Shown: positions 27,543 to 35,367 of the stretch, piece by piece | Layout: the number at the start of each line of letters is the position of its first letter | Numbering within the stretch: the stretch's first letter is position 1 | Origin: Rhodanobacter sp. OK091 | GTDB taxonomy: Bacteria; Pseudomonadota; Gammaproteobacteria; Xanthomonadales; Rhodanobacteraceae | NCBI RefSeq assembly: GCF_900142825.1 | Contig: NZ_FRCH01000001.1 | Span: 806,001-870,000, forward strand | DNA: 64,000 nt | Direction of reading: 5' to 3' | The notes under the pieces: generated by a model | The model's database searches: none | Told to the model about the DNA's origin: nothing | What the model saw: only the letters and a program-made list of their open reading frames with translations | Position numbers and translations under genes: made by a program

Positions 27543-27613
27543 TGTGGGAGCGGCTTCAGCCGCGATGCTGTTCGTCGACCCGCAGGAACATCGCCCGCCA
27601 GCGGGCCCCTACA
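27543..27613. repeat. REP-like element, TGTGGGAGCGG type, overlapping the dinG stop
   Basis: TGTGGGAGCGGCTTCAGCCG at 27543 begins a well known REP motif (GTGGGAGCGGCTTCAGCCGCGA), and the other end carries the companion motif TCGCCCGCCAGCGGGCCCCTACA. The two halves are inverted, as in a REP doublet. The terminal CTACA supplies the TAG stop codon of the helicase gene (27609-27611). Confidence 0.8.
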
Positions 27614-29576
27614 GGATGTTTCCGGCAGCCACGGTTTTTGCATCCTCGAAGAATGCTCGCACATCGGCCAGCTCGCGTGTGCGCGGCATGGGTGGCAGGC
27701 TGGCCAGGAACAGCTTGCCGTAGCCCTTGGTGGTGAGCCGCGGATCGCACAAGACCAGCACGCCGCGGTCGTGCACGTCGCGTATCAGGCGGCCAGCGCC
27801 CTGCTTCAGCGCGATCACCGCGCTGGGCACCTGCCAGCCCATGAAAGGATTGATGCCGGAGTGCTCAAGCGCCTCCAGCCGCGCCATCAGCACCGGATCG
27901 TCCGGTGCGGCGAACGGCAGCTTGTCGATCACCACCACGCTGAGCGCTTCGCCGACCACGTCGACGCCCTCCCAGAAACTGGCCGCACCGAGCAGCACGC
28001 CGTGCCCGCTGGCGCGGAACTCCTCCAGCAGGCGCGGCCGCGGCGCGGTGCCCTGCACGAACAACGGCCACGGCACCTTGTCTTGCAGCAGTTCGGCGGC
28101 GCGACGCAACGCACGATGCGAAGTGAACAGCAGGAACGCGCGCCCGTTCGAGGCATGCAGCACCGGCAGCACGGCTTCGATCACCTGTTCGGTGTAATCG
28201 CGAGCGTTAGGATCGGACAGGCCCGCCGGCAAATAGCACATGCCCTGCCGCGCATAGTCAAACGGACTTTCCAGGCTCAAGGTCTGCGGATCATCCAGTC
28301 CGAGCTGACGCGCGAAGTGATCGAAGTTGCCGGCTACCGAAAGCGTGGCCGAGGTGTGGATCCACGCGGCATGTGTGCGCTCGCGCAGGTCACGCATCGG
28401 CACCGCCAGATCCAGCGGCGTGGCGTACAGCGCAAAGCCGCGCGGAAAGGTTTCGTACCAGCGCACGTCGTGGTCATGACCTCCTTCGCCTTCCACGATA
28501 CGGTCCAGCCGTTCGACGAACAGGTCGGCACGCTCATGCAGGTTCGTCATGCCGCGCGAGCGCTCGGCCTGCGAAGCCAGCAGTTCGGCCAGCGTAGCCA
28601 GCAGCTCGCGCAGATCATGCAGCGACCCGCGCACGTCGGCCCGATCCTGCAGTTGCTGGAACGCGCCGCGCGCCGGCAATACATCCATCGCAAGACGCAG
28701 CTTGCGCAACGCATCCTGCAGCGCCTCCACCGGCTCCAGCAACAGGCCGATCGCGCCGGTGATGCCGTTGCATTCGGTCAACGCATCCTGTGCCAGCTCG
28801 GTCAACTGGCGTGCGCTGATGCTCTGCGAGAAGAATTGCCCGGCCAGCTCGGGGATCTGGTGCGCCTCATCGAGAATGAACGCCGCCGCGCCCGGCAGGA
28901 TTTCCCCGAAGCCTTCCTGCTTCAGCGCCAGATCGGCGAACAGCAGATGATGATTGACCACCACCACGTCGGCCTCCAGCGCTTCGCGGCGCGCCTTCAC
29001 TACATGGCAGCCGTCGAAGAACGGGCACTCCACGCCGAGACAATTCTCCGGCGTCGAGGTAACGCGCGGCCACAGCGGCGATTCTTCCGGCACTTCGGCC
29101 AGCTCCATGCGGTCCCCGCGCCGCGTGCGCGCCGACCACGCGCGGATCGTCGCCAGCTGAGCCGCCTGCGCACGCTCGAACGTGGCGCCTTCGCGCACGG
29201 TCTGATCGAGCCGGTACAAGCACAGGTAATTCGCGCGCCCTTTCAGCAGCGCCGTCTTCAGGCGCGCTCCGAGCACCGAACGCACCTTCGGAAGATCGCG
29301 GAAGTACAGCTGGTCCTGCAGCGTCTTGGTGCCGGTGGAAATGATCACCCGCTCGCCCGACAGCAACGCCGGCACCAGGTAGGCGAAGGTCTTGCCGGTG
29401 CCAGTGCCGGCCTCGGCGATCAGCGTGTCGCGCCCCGCGATCGCCTGCTGCACCGCCAGCGCCATCGCCTGCTGCGCCAGCCGCGGCGCGAAGTTCGGCA
29501 GCTCGCGCGCGAACGGGCCATCGGCACCGAGCAGGGCGCCGATGTCGTCGGACTCGGTGTCATCGATGGCGGTCAT
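27609..29576 (-). CDS. yoaA: ATP-dependent DNA helicase, DinG/YoaA family
   Basis: A 655-residue superfamily 2 XPD/DinG-type helicase, closest in build to YoaA. Walker A is AEAGTGTGKTFAY (residues 55-67) and the DEAH box is FILDEAHQIPEL. Four cysteines between them (in NYLCLYRLD, ENCLGVECPFFDGC) form the expected Fe-S site. C-terminal motifs include VIDKLPFAAPDDPV and GAGRLIRDVHDRGVLVLCDP. It unwinds DNA 5' to 3' in repair; YoaA in E. coli works with HolC. The stop codon is contributed by the adjacent REP element. Confidence 0.93.
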   Translation of the reverse strand: MTAIDDTESDDIGALLGADGPFARELPNFAPRLAQQAMALAVQQAIAGRDTLIAEAGTGTGKTFAYLVPALLSGERVIISTGTKTLQDQLYFRDLPKVRSVLGARLKTALLKGRANYLCLYRLDQTVREGATFERAQAAQLATIRAWSARTRRGDRMELAEVPEESPLWPRVTSTPENCLGVECPFFDGCHVVKARREALEADVVVVNHHLLFADLALKQEGFGEILPGAAAFILDEAHQIPELAGQFFSQSISARQLTELAQDALTECNGITGAIGLLLEPVEALQDALRKLRLAMDVLPARGAFQQLQDRADVRGSLHDLRELLATLAELLASQAERSRGMTNLHERADLFVERLDRIVEGEGGHDHDVRWYETFPRGFALYATPLDLAVPMRDLRERTHAAWIHTSATLSVAGNFDHFARQLGLDDPQTLSLESPFDYARQGMCYLPAGLSDPNARDYTEQVIEAVLPVLHASNGRAFLLFTSHRALRRAAELLQDKVPWPLFVQGTAPRPRLLEEFRASGHGVLLGAASFWEGVDVVGEALSVVVIDKLPFAAPDDPVLMARLEALEHSGINPFMGWQVPSAVIALKQGAGRLIRDVHDRGVLVLCDPRLTTKGYGKLFLASLPPMPRTRELADVRAFFEDAKTVAAGNIL

Positions 29577-29657
29577 CCAGCAAGTATGGCGGAGCGTCGG
29601 CGTGCGGCAAAACCGCGATGCTGCCGGTCGCGCTGTTCCGCAGTACTCGTCGTCCGC

Positions 29658-30191
29658 TCAGTAGCGCGATATCCCCGCCTTGTGGCACGCCTGCACTCCC
29701 TTGCGCGCGGTGTCGGCGCCGGCGGCGTCGCCGGCCTGCAGGCGCATCTCGACGATGGTCTGCCAGTTGCGTGCGCACAGCGGGCCGAGCTTGGGACCGA
29801 GCGACCACGACTGGTGCGCGAGTTTTTCGGCCGTGGCGAAGTCCCTCATGCGTATCGCAATCTCGGCGCGATCCTGCAACATGTCGGGCGAATCCGACCT
29901 GATCTTGAGCGCCTGGTCGAGCTTGCCCGCGGCATCCGCGTAGCGGCCGGCCTGTTCGTCGTTCTTCGCCATGTCCTGCAAAGAGGCGACGCCGGGGTCA
30001 CGCAACGGGTTGACGTCGATGACGGATTTCTCGCGATCGCCGGCGGCACGGATCGCCCCGATCATGTCGTGATCGGGCACTACGGTCGATTTGGCCGGTG
30101 TCGGCGCCGACTCGAACAGACTGCAGCCACCGAGCAGTGCGGCAGCCAGCAGGAAGGGCGGTACGAAAAAGTGTTTGAACGAATGCGACAT
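29658..30191 (-). CDS. TPR lipoprotein next to PBP1B, LpoP-like
   Basis: A 177-residue lipoprotein: signal sequence with lipobox AALLGGC, then a linker and TPR-like helices (ASLQDMAKNDEQAGRYADAA, LDQALKIRSDSPDMLQDRAE). It begins six bases from the stop of the PBP1B gene and is surely co-transcribed. In Pseudomonas aeruginosa the TPR lipoprotein LpoP activates PBP1b; the build and location here suggest the same role at the outer membrane. The ATG at 30191 is preferred over a TTG at 30200. Sequence identity to LpoP could not be measured. Confidence 0.75.
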   Translation of the reverse strand: MSHSFKHFFVPPFLLAAALLGGCSLFESAPTPAKSTVVPDHDMIGAIRAAGDREKSVIDVNPLRDPGVASLQDMAKNDEQAGRYADAAGKLDQALKIRSDSPDMLQDRAEIAIRMRDFATAEKLAHQSWSLGPKLGPLCARNWQTIVEMRLQAGDAAGADTARKGVQACHKAGISRY

Positions 30192-30196
30192 GATGA

Positions 30197-32560
30197 TCAA
30201 TTCCGGATGGGGGTATCGGTAGCGCCAGGCGCGGCGCTGCTGGCGGACGCGGGATGACCGCCGCCGCCAAATAGATTTTGTACGCCTTGCCAGAAGCAGC
30301 CTTCGCTATCGCTCGACAAGGTGCCTGCAATGACGGGAAACTGCCGCGCGCCTTCGCACTGCGGCTCAGTGCGCTTGCCGTCGTTCGGGTTGATCCAGGC
30401 CATCTCCAGGCCGTCGGCCGGTGCCGTGGACAGTGGCTGAGTGGGCAGCTTGGCGAACAGGTCGCGCCAGGCGCGCAGCGCACCGGTAGCGCCGAACAGG
30501 CCGGTCGACTTGTTGTCGTCGCGCCCCATCCAGAACACCGCCAGATGTTCGCCGGTGAAGCCGGCGAACCAGCTGTCGCGGGTGTCGTTGCTGGTGCCGG
30601 TCTTGCCGGCGGTATGCAGCCACGCCAGTCCGGAATTGCCGATCGAACTGGCGGTGCCGTAAAGCGCCACCTGCTGCATGGCCCACGTGGTCAGCCGCAC
30701 CGCTTCCTGGTATTCGCCGCTGCCGCCCTGCACCTGGTAGCGCTTGATCGTGCGGCCGTTGCCGTCGACCACGCCGCGCACCGCGACGAGCGGCAGGGCA
30801 TGGCCGTCGGCCGCGATATATTGATAGAGCTGCGCCAGTTGCAGCGGCGCCAGGTCGACCGCACCGATCAGCAGCGACGGACTCGGATTGACGTCGGCGA
30901 GGCCGAACGATTCGAGGAATGCCTTGATCCGCGGCAACCCCACCTGCAGACCGAGATGGATGGTCGCGAGGTTCCACGACTTGGCCAGCGCGTCGACCAT
31001 CGGCAGTTGGCCGTGGCTCTGGTTGTCGTCGTTCTGCGGCGTCCACATGCTGCCGTCCGGCTGGCGCATGCTGATCGGACTGTCGTCGAGCAGACTGGCG
31101 AGGTTCCACCGTTCGGGTTGGGTCAACGCGACGAGATAGACGAACGGCTTGATGGTGGAACCGATCGGCCGACGCGCGTCGAGCGCACGATTGAAGCCCT
31201 GTTCGCCGGGATTCCTGCTGCCCACCACAGCGAGCACGCTGCCGGTCTGGGCATTGGTCACCACCGCCGCCGCCTGCAGCGGATCGGCGCGCTTGCCGAG
31301 GCTCTTCATGGTTTCTTCGATCGCCTGCTCGGTGTAGAGCTGTGCGGCCGGGTCGAGCGTGGTGAATACCGACAGATTGCCTTGGCTCAAGGTCTCATCG
31401 TCGAAGTCGGCGGTGATCTGGGTGCGCACCAGCTGCATGAAGGCGGGGAAGCGGTTGTGCGGCAACTGGCCGTTGCTGACGATATCCAGCGGCGCGGCCT
31501 GCGCGGCGCTGAGCTGGGCAGCGCTGAGCAGGCCGGTGCTGGCGAACTCCTGCAGCACCAGGTTGCGCCGGGTCAGCGCACGCTCCGGCGAACGGCGCGG
31601 ATCGTAATAACTCGGCCCCTTCACCATGCCGACCAGCACCGCGATCTCCTGCGGGCGCAGATCCTCCAGCCGGCGCCCGAAGTAGAACTCGGACGCTGCC
31701 GCAAAACCGTGCACCGCCTGGCCGCCTTGCTGACCGAGGAAGACATCGTTGACATACGCCTCGAGAATCCGGCCCTTGCTGTAATGCGCCTCCAGCAGCA
31801 GCGACATCAGCGCTTCGTTGATCTTGCGCGTGAAGTTCTGGTCGCGGCTCAGGAACAGGTTGCGCACCAGTTGCTGGGTCAACGTGGAACCGCCTTGCAC
31901 GGTGTGCCCGGCGCGCAGGTTGGCGAACGCGGCACGCAGGATCGCGCTGAAGTCGATGCCGATGTGATGCTTGAAATCGCGATCCTCGACCGCTTGCAGA
32001 CCGCTAAGCAGCAGCGGCGGTACGTCGGCCAGATGCACGAAGCGGCGCTCTTCCTGGCTGGCGCCGTACAGCGTGGCGATGCGCGCCGGATCCAGATGCG
32101 CCAGCTCGATCTTCTTGTCGCTGGCGGCGTCCTGCACCGACTGCACGGTGCCCTTGCCGAAAGTGACGCGAATGCGCTTGGGCAACTCCCCACCGTCGGG
32201 GCCGGCGTAACCGCGCGAGGTGATCGTGTAGCGCGCGCCCTGCTTCGCCCAGCTGCCGGCAACCTGGCCGTGGCCGTCGTTGCTGTAACCGGCGAAGGTC
32301 AGTTCCAGCTCCAGCGCGGCCGGCGTCATCGGCATGTCGGGGGCCAGCGGCAGCGGTCGCGCGTAGACCCGGGTCGGTACGGCGAACACCAGATCGTTGA
32401 AGCGGTCCTGCACGCGCTTGTTCAGCACCAGCGTGTACGGCAGCACGAAGCCAAACAACAAGCCCATGCCGATCCAGAACGGGATGCGCAGCCACGGCCA
32501 GCAGCGGCGCGCGAGCGAACGAAGACGATTCAAGAAGTCCAACGTGGGAAAATCCGGCAA
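30197..32560 (-). CDS. mrcB: penicillin-binding protein 1B, bifunctional
   Basis: A class A PBP that polymerises lipid II and cross-links glycan strands. In 787 residues: a cytoplasmic N-terminus, one membrane segment (IPFWIGMGLLFGFVLPYTLV), a UB2H-like region, the GT51 domain with catalytic Glu in LQAVEDRDFKHHIG and GGSTLTQQLVRNLFL, and a transpeptidase domain with the SxxK motif GSTIKP and KTGTSND. Its stop lies next to the LpoP-like lipoprotein gene. Length and UB2H-type region favour PBP1B over PBP1A. Confidence 0.95.
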   Translation of the reverse strand: MPDFPTLDFLNRLRSLARRCWPWLRIPFWIGMGLLFGFVLPYTLVLNKRVQDRFNDLVFAVPTRVYARPLPLAPDMPMTPAALELELTFAGYSNDGHGQVAGSWAKQGARYTITSRGYAGPDGGELPKRIRVTFGKGTVQSVQDAASDKKIELAHLDPARIATLYGASQEERRFVHLADVPPLLLSGLQAVEDRDFKHHIGIDFSAILRAAFANLRAGHTVQGGSTLTQQLVRNLFLSRDQNFTRKINEALMSLLLEAHYSKGRILEAYVNDVFLGQQGGQAVHGFAAASEFYFGRRLEDLRPQEIAVLVGMVKGPSYYDPRRSPERALTRRNLVLQEFASTGLLSAAQLSAAQAAPLDIVSNGQLPHNRFPAFMQLVRTQITADFDDETLSQGNLSVFTTLDPAAQLYTEQAIEETMKSLGKRADPLQAAAVVTNAQTGSVLAVVGSRNPGEQGFNRALDARRPIGSTIKPFVYLVALTQPERWNLASLLDDSPISMRQPDGSMWTPQNDDNQSHGQLPMVDALAKSWNLATIHLGLQVGLPRIKAFLESFGLADVNPSPSLLIGAVDLAPLQLAQLYQYIAADGHALPLVAVRGVVDGNGRTIKRYQVQGGSGEYQEAVRLTTWAMQQVALYGTASSIGNSGLAWLHTAGKTGTSNDTRDSWFAGFTGEHLAVFWMGRDDNKSTGLFGATGALRAWRDLFAKLPTQPLSTAPADGLEMAWINPNDGKRTEPQCEGARQFPVIAGTLSSDSEGCFWQGVQNLFGGGGHPASASSAAPGATDTPIRN

Positions 32561-32654
32561 TCAAGTGGTTCGATCATAGGGCCTGCTACCCGGCGCGCAT
32601 ATGAACGCGTGGGCCGGTTTCATGGCCAGACGCGGGCAATGTGTGCCGGCTGGC

Positions 32655-32733
32655 CTGTAGGAGCGCACCTTGTGCGCGATGCTCTGATGTCGATCAGAGC
32701 GAACAGCATCGCGCACAAGGTGCGCTCCTACAG
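32655..32733. repeat. REP-type inverted repeat, TGTAGGAGCGCACC type, overlapping a stop codon
   Basis: CTGTAGGAGCGCACCTTGTG at 32655 and its complement ending at 32733 form a near-perfect inverted repeat with arms of about 34 bases. The right arm carries a five-base interruption (GAACA). This is the form of a REP doublet. The outer end CTCCTACAG provides the TAG stop codon (32728-32730) of the epimerase-like gene, just as the 27.6 kb element does for the helicase gene. Confidence 0.85.
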
Positions 32734-33567
32734 GGATGGTATCCACATCGAGGCTTCCGGCCGAAACGGCCGGGGGCGGATCCCGAGCAGCCGCTGCAAT
32801 TCGCCGTTGTCGGCGATCAGGTCGCTGTCCAGCCGGCTCAGCGGTCCGCGCAACGGCGGCAGCACGAGCCGGGCCATCTGCAACAGCCACGCCGGCAGCG
32901 GCACTGGCACGGTGGCCTGCGGCAGGCTGCTGCGCACGCGCGCGAACATCTCGCCAGCCGGCAGGCGTTCGCCGCCGCCGATCGGCAGAATCCGGCCGGA
33001 CGTTGCCGCGCAATCCAGCGCCGCCATGACTGCCTGCGCAATATCGTCCGCATGCACCGGCTGGCGCAGGCCGCGGCCGGCCGGCAAGGGGAACAGGTGC
33101 GTGCGCATCGCGCGGCGGGCGATCGGAGTTAGGCTCTTGTCGAGTCCGGCACCGTAAACCAGGGTCGGCCGCAGCACGGTCCAGGCGCAGCCGTGACGGG
33201 CACATGCCGCGGCCAGCGCGGCTTCGCCATCGCGCAACTGTCGCGATATCTTGCGCTCGGCCGGCACGCTGGAGTCGCGTTTGGTTTCGGCACTCATCGA
33301 ACTGGTGGCGATCACCCGCGGCGCATCGCTCAAACGGGTCTGCGCCAACCAGTCGGCCAGACCCTGCAGGGGACCGAAACTGACGATCGCCGACAACGGG
33401 GGCATCGCCGGCACGTCGGCGGGCAGTGCGCCCTGCAGCCAGCTCACCCCGGCTTGCGCGAGCCGCGGACGCCGGCTCACCGCCAGCACCGGTTCACCAC
33501 TGGCCAGCAGCCGTGGCATCAGGAAGTGGCCAATCTGGCTGCTGCCGCCGAACACCAGTACCGTCAT
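32728..33567 (-). CDS. NAD-dependent epimerase/dehydratase-like protein (SDR family)
   Basis: A 279-residue Rossmann-fold protein of the atypical SDR group: the nucleotide-binding loop VFGGSSQIGHFLMPRLL at the N-terminus, then TSSMSAETKRDSSVPAER, and LRPTLVYGAGLDKSLTPIAR. The usual YxxxK is not obvious, so catalysis may be altered or the protein may act as an NAD(P)-binding regulator. The C-terminal residues SMWIPSL are encoded at the border of a REP element that also supplies the stop codon. Confidence 0.8.
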   Translation of the reverse strand: MTVLVFGGSSQIGHFLMPRLLASGEPVLAVSRRPRLAQAGVSWLQGALPADVPAMPPLSAIVSFGPLQGLADWLAQTRLSDAPRVIATSSMSAETKRDSSVPAERKISRQLRDGEAALAAACARHGCAWTVLRPTLVYGAGLDKSLTPIARRAMRTHLFPLPAGRGLRQPVHADDIAQAVMAALDCAATSGRILPIGGGERLPAGEMFARVRSSLPQATVPVPLPAWLLQMARLVLPPLRGPLSRLDSDLIADNGELQRLLGIRPRPFRPEASMWIPSL

Positions 33568-33574
33568 GCAGCGC

Positions 33575-35281
33575 TCATCGATTGCCCTGCAATCGGGCAG
33601 TCAGATCGAGTACGCGCGGGTGATTCGGTGACAGCTTGCGGGCATGAGCCAGCGACTGGGCGGCATCGACGTTGTCGCCACGCGACAGCTGCTGCTCGGC
33701 CTGGTCGAGCCAAGCGCTGGTCAGTCGATCGCTCAGTGCATTTTGCACTGCATCGCCCGGCGCCAGCTCGGCCAGGTTCGCCAGCATGTCGTCGGCCTGC
33801 TTCAGCTTGCCGGCGGCCAGTGCCTGGTTGAACTGCAGCTCGACCTGGCCGGGCAAGGCTTGCAGCCCGCGCATCGCCGCGTCGTTGTTGCCGTCGATCG
33901 CCAGCGCGCTGCGATACAGGTCGTACGCGCTGTCGCCGGGCGGCATCATGATGTCGCCGTTCTTCGTGGCCACCTGCGCACGCTGCACCAGTCGCGCCAC
34001 CGCCGCATTTTGCTCTGGCGACAGCACCACCGGCGCGGGGGGCGCCTCGCTGTCTTTTTCGGCCGGAGCCGCGGCTGGCTGCGACGGCGCACTCTTCAAG
34101 CGTGCGCGCGTAGCGGCCAGATCGGCCGACTTCGGCGCCAGCTCGGCGGCCTGGTCGAGCAGCTTCGCCGCCTGCGCGGTATCGCCGGCATCGATCGCGG
34201 CGCTCGCCTGCACCGTCATCGCCTGCGCCACCTTGCCGAGGCCGGCCTTGGCCTCCGCATTGTCCGGATCGAGCTTGAGGGCGGCCTGGAAATGGGCCAG
34301 CGCGGTGTCGTCGCCGTCGCCACCGATGCGGCCGGCGCGCAACGCGTCCTGGCCTTGCTTGAGGACCGCTTCCAGCGCGCTGTTGTCCTGCTTGCGTGTC
34401 TGCGCCTGCAACGCGCGCAGCGCCGGCAACGCACCATTGTTCGGCTGCAAGGCGGCGAGTTGCTCGATACTCGCATTCGCTGCGTCGGTATCCTTCGCAT
34501 CGAATGCCTTGCGCGCCTGAACCGCGAGCGCAGCGCCGACTTGATCGAGTCCGTGTGCCGCCACCGCATTGCCTGGATCGGCGCGCAACACGCGCTGGTA
34601 CAGCGCACCTGCTCCATCGGGGCCATCCAGTTTGCCTGCAGCCAGCGCCTGCTTGGCCTGGTCGACCAGGTCCACCGTCTGCACCTGCGGCGCATGGGCA
34701 CGGCTGATCGCGCGATCGAGCCGGTCGATGTCGCTGCCTCCGCCGAGCAGTTCGCGAGCCGCCGCCGCCTGCTGCGTGGCCTGATCGAGATGACCAGCCT
34801 GCAACGCGGCATCGGCTTGCGCCAGCTCTGCCTGGCCGACCTGGCGCAAACCCTCTCGGGCACGGTCATTGTCCGGCTCCAGCGCCGCCGCAGCCTGGAA
34901 CAGTTCGCGCGCGCTGGTGCCGTTCTGGCCGTCCAGACGCCCCTCCTGCAAGGCCTGCTGGGCCTGCGCCAGCACCGTGTTGAAGTCGGTGCGTGGCAGC
35001 ATGCCGCGCAAGCGGTTCTGGCCGAGCCAGAGCGCAGCGATCGCGGCAATCGCCAGCAGAAGCAACAACGGAGTCCTTCTGCTGCGCCGGCGGTAGCGGC
35101 GAGGTTCGGGCTCGTCAGCATCCGCACGCGTATTCGTACGCGAACGGCGCGGCTCGGCCGACATCTGCGGCAGGCCATCGGTAGAAGGTGCGGGCGGCAC
35201 ATCCAGACGGCCGAGATCACCCAGGGTGGGCTCGGTGCGGGTGGGTGGATGTGCGTCGTGCTGGTCTCGGCGTCCGCTCAT
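33575..35281 (-). CDS. membrane-anchored TPR-repeat protein of unknown function
   Basis: A 568-residue protein with a hydrophilic, Pro/Arg-rich cytoplasmic head of about 95 residues, one membrane segment (TPLLLLLAIAAIAALWLG), and a long periplasmic array of TPR-like helical pairs (QALQEGRLDGQNGTSARELF, and similar units with DPDNAEAKAGL). No catalytic motif is visible; TPR arrays usually mediate protein binding. The start ATG at 35281 is chosen because sequence upstream is a shadow of relA in another frame. It stops seven bases before the epimerase-like gene starts. Confidence 0.75.
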   Translation of the reverse strand: MSGRRDQHDAHPPTRTEPTLGDLGRLDVPPAPSTDGLPQMSAEPRRSRTNTRADADEPEPRRYRRRSRRTPLLLLLAIAAIAALWLGQNRLRGMLPRTDFNTVLAQAQQALQEGRLDGQNGTSARELFQAAAALEPDNDRAREGLRQVGQAELAQADAALQAGHLDQATQQAAAARELLGGGSDIDRLDRAISRAHAPQVQTVDLVDQAKQALAAGKLDGPDGAGALYQRVLRADPGNAVAAHGLDQVGAALAVQARKAFDAKDTDAANASIEQLAALQPNNGALPALRALQAQTRKQDNSALEAVLKQGQDALRAGRIGGDGDDTALAHFQAALKLDPDNAEAKAGLGKVAQAMTVQASAAIDAGDTAQAAKLLDQAAELAPKSADLAATRARLKSAPSQPAAAPAEKDSEAPPAPVVLSPEQNAAVARLVQRAQVATKNGDIMMPPGDSAYDLYRSALAIDGNNDAAMRGLQALPGQVELQFNQALAAGKLKQADDMLANLAELAPGDAVQNALSDRLTSAWLDQAEQQLSRGDNVDAAQSLAHARKLSPNHPRVLDLTARLQGNR

Positions 35282-35367
35282 GATCCGTGGCTGCGCAGGC
35301 TGTCGCTGCAGCTTAACATCGGGCCGACAGCCGCCGTCCCGCCGATGCGCGGGCATTGCGCGGTCAT

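Noticed and set aside
26997..30257. A 1086-codon open frame on the plus strand opposite dinG and the PBP1B operon
   Set aside because: It is rich in Arg, His and Gln with no domain and mirrors the minus-strand helicase and lipoprotein genes, which have clear family motifs. Long antisense frames are common at this GC content.
30278..33157. A 959-codon open frame on the plus strand opposite PBP1B
   Set aside because: Same reasoning: the minus strand encodes an intact PBP1B with all motifs, and the plus-strand product has no recognisable features.
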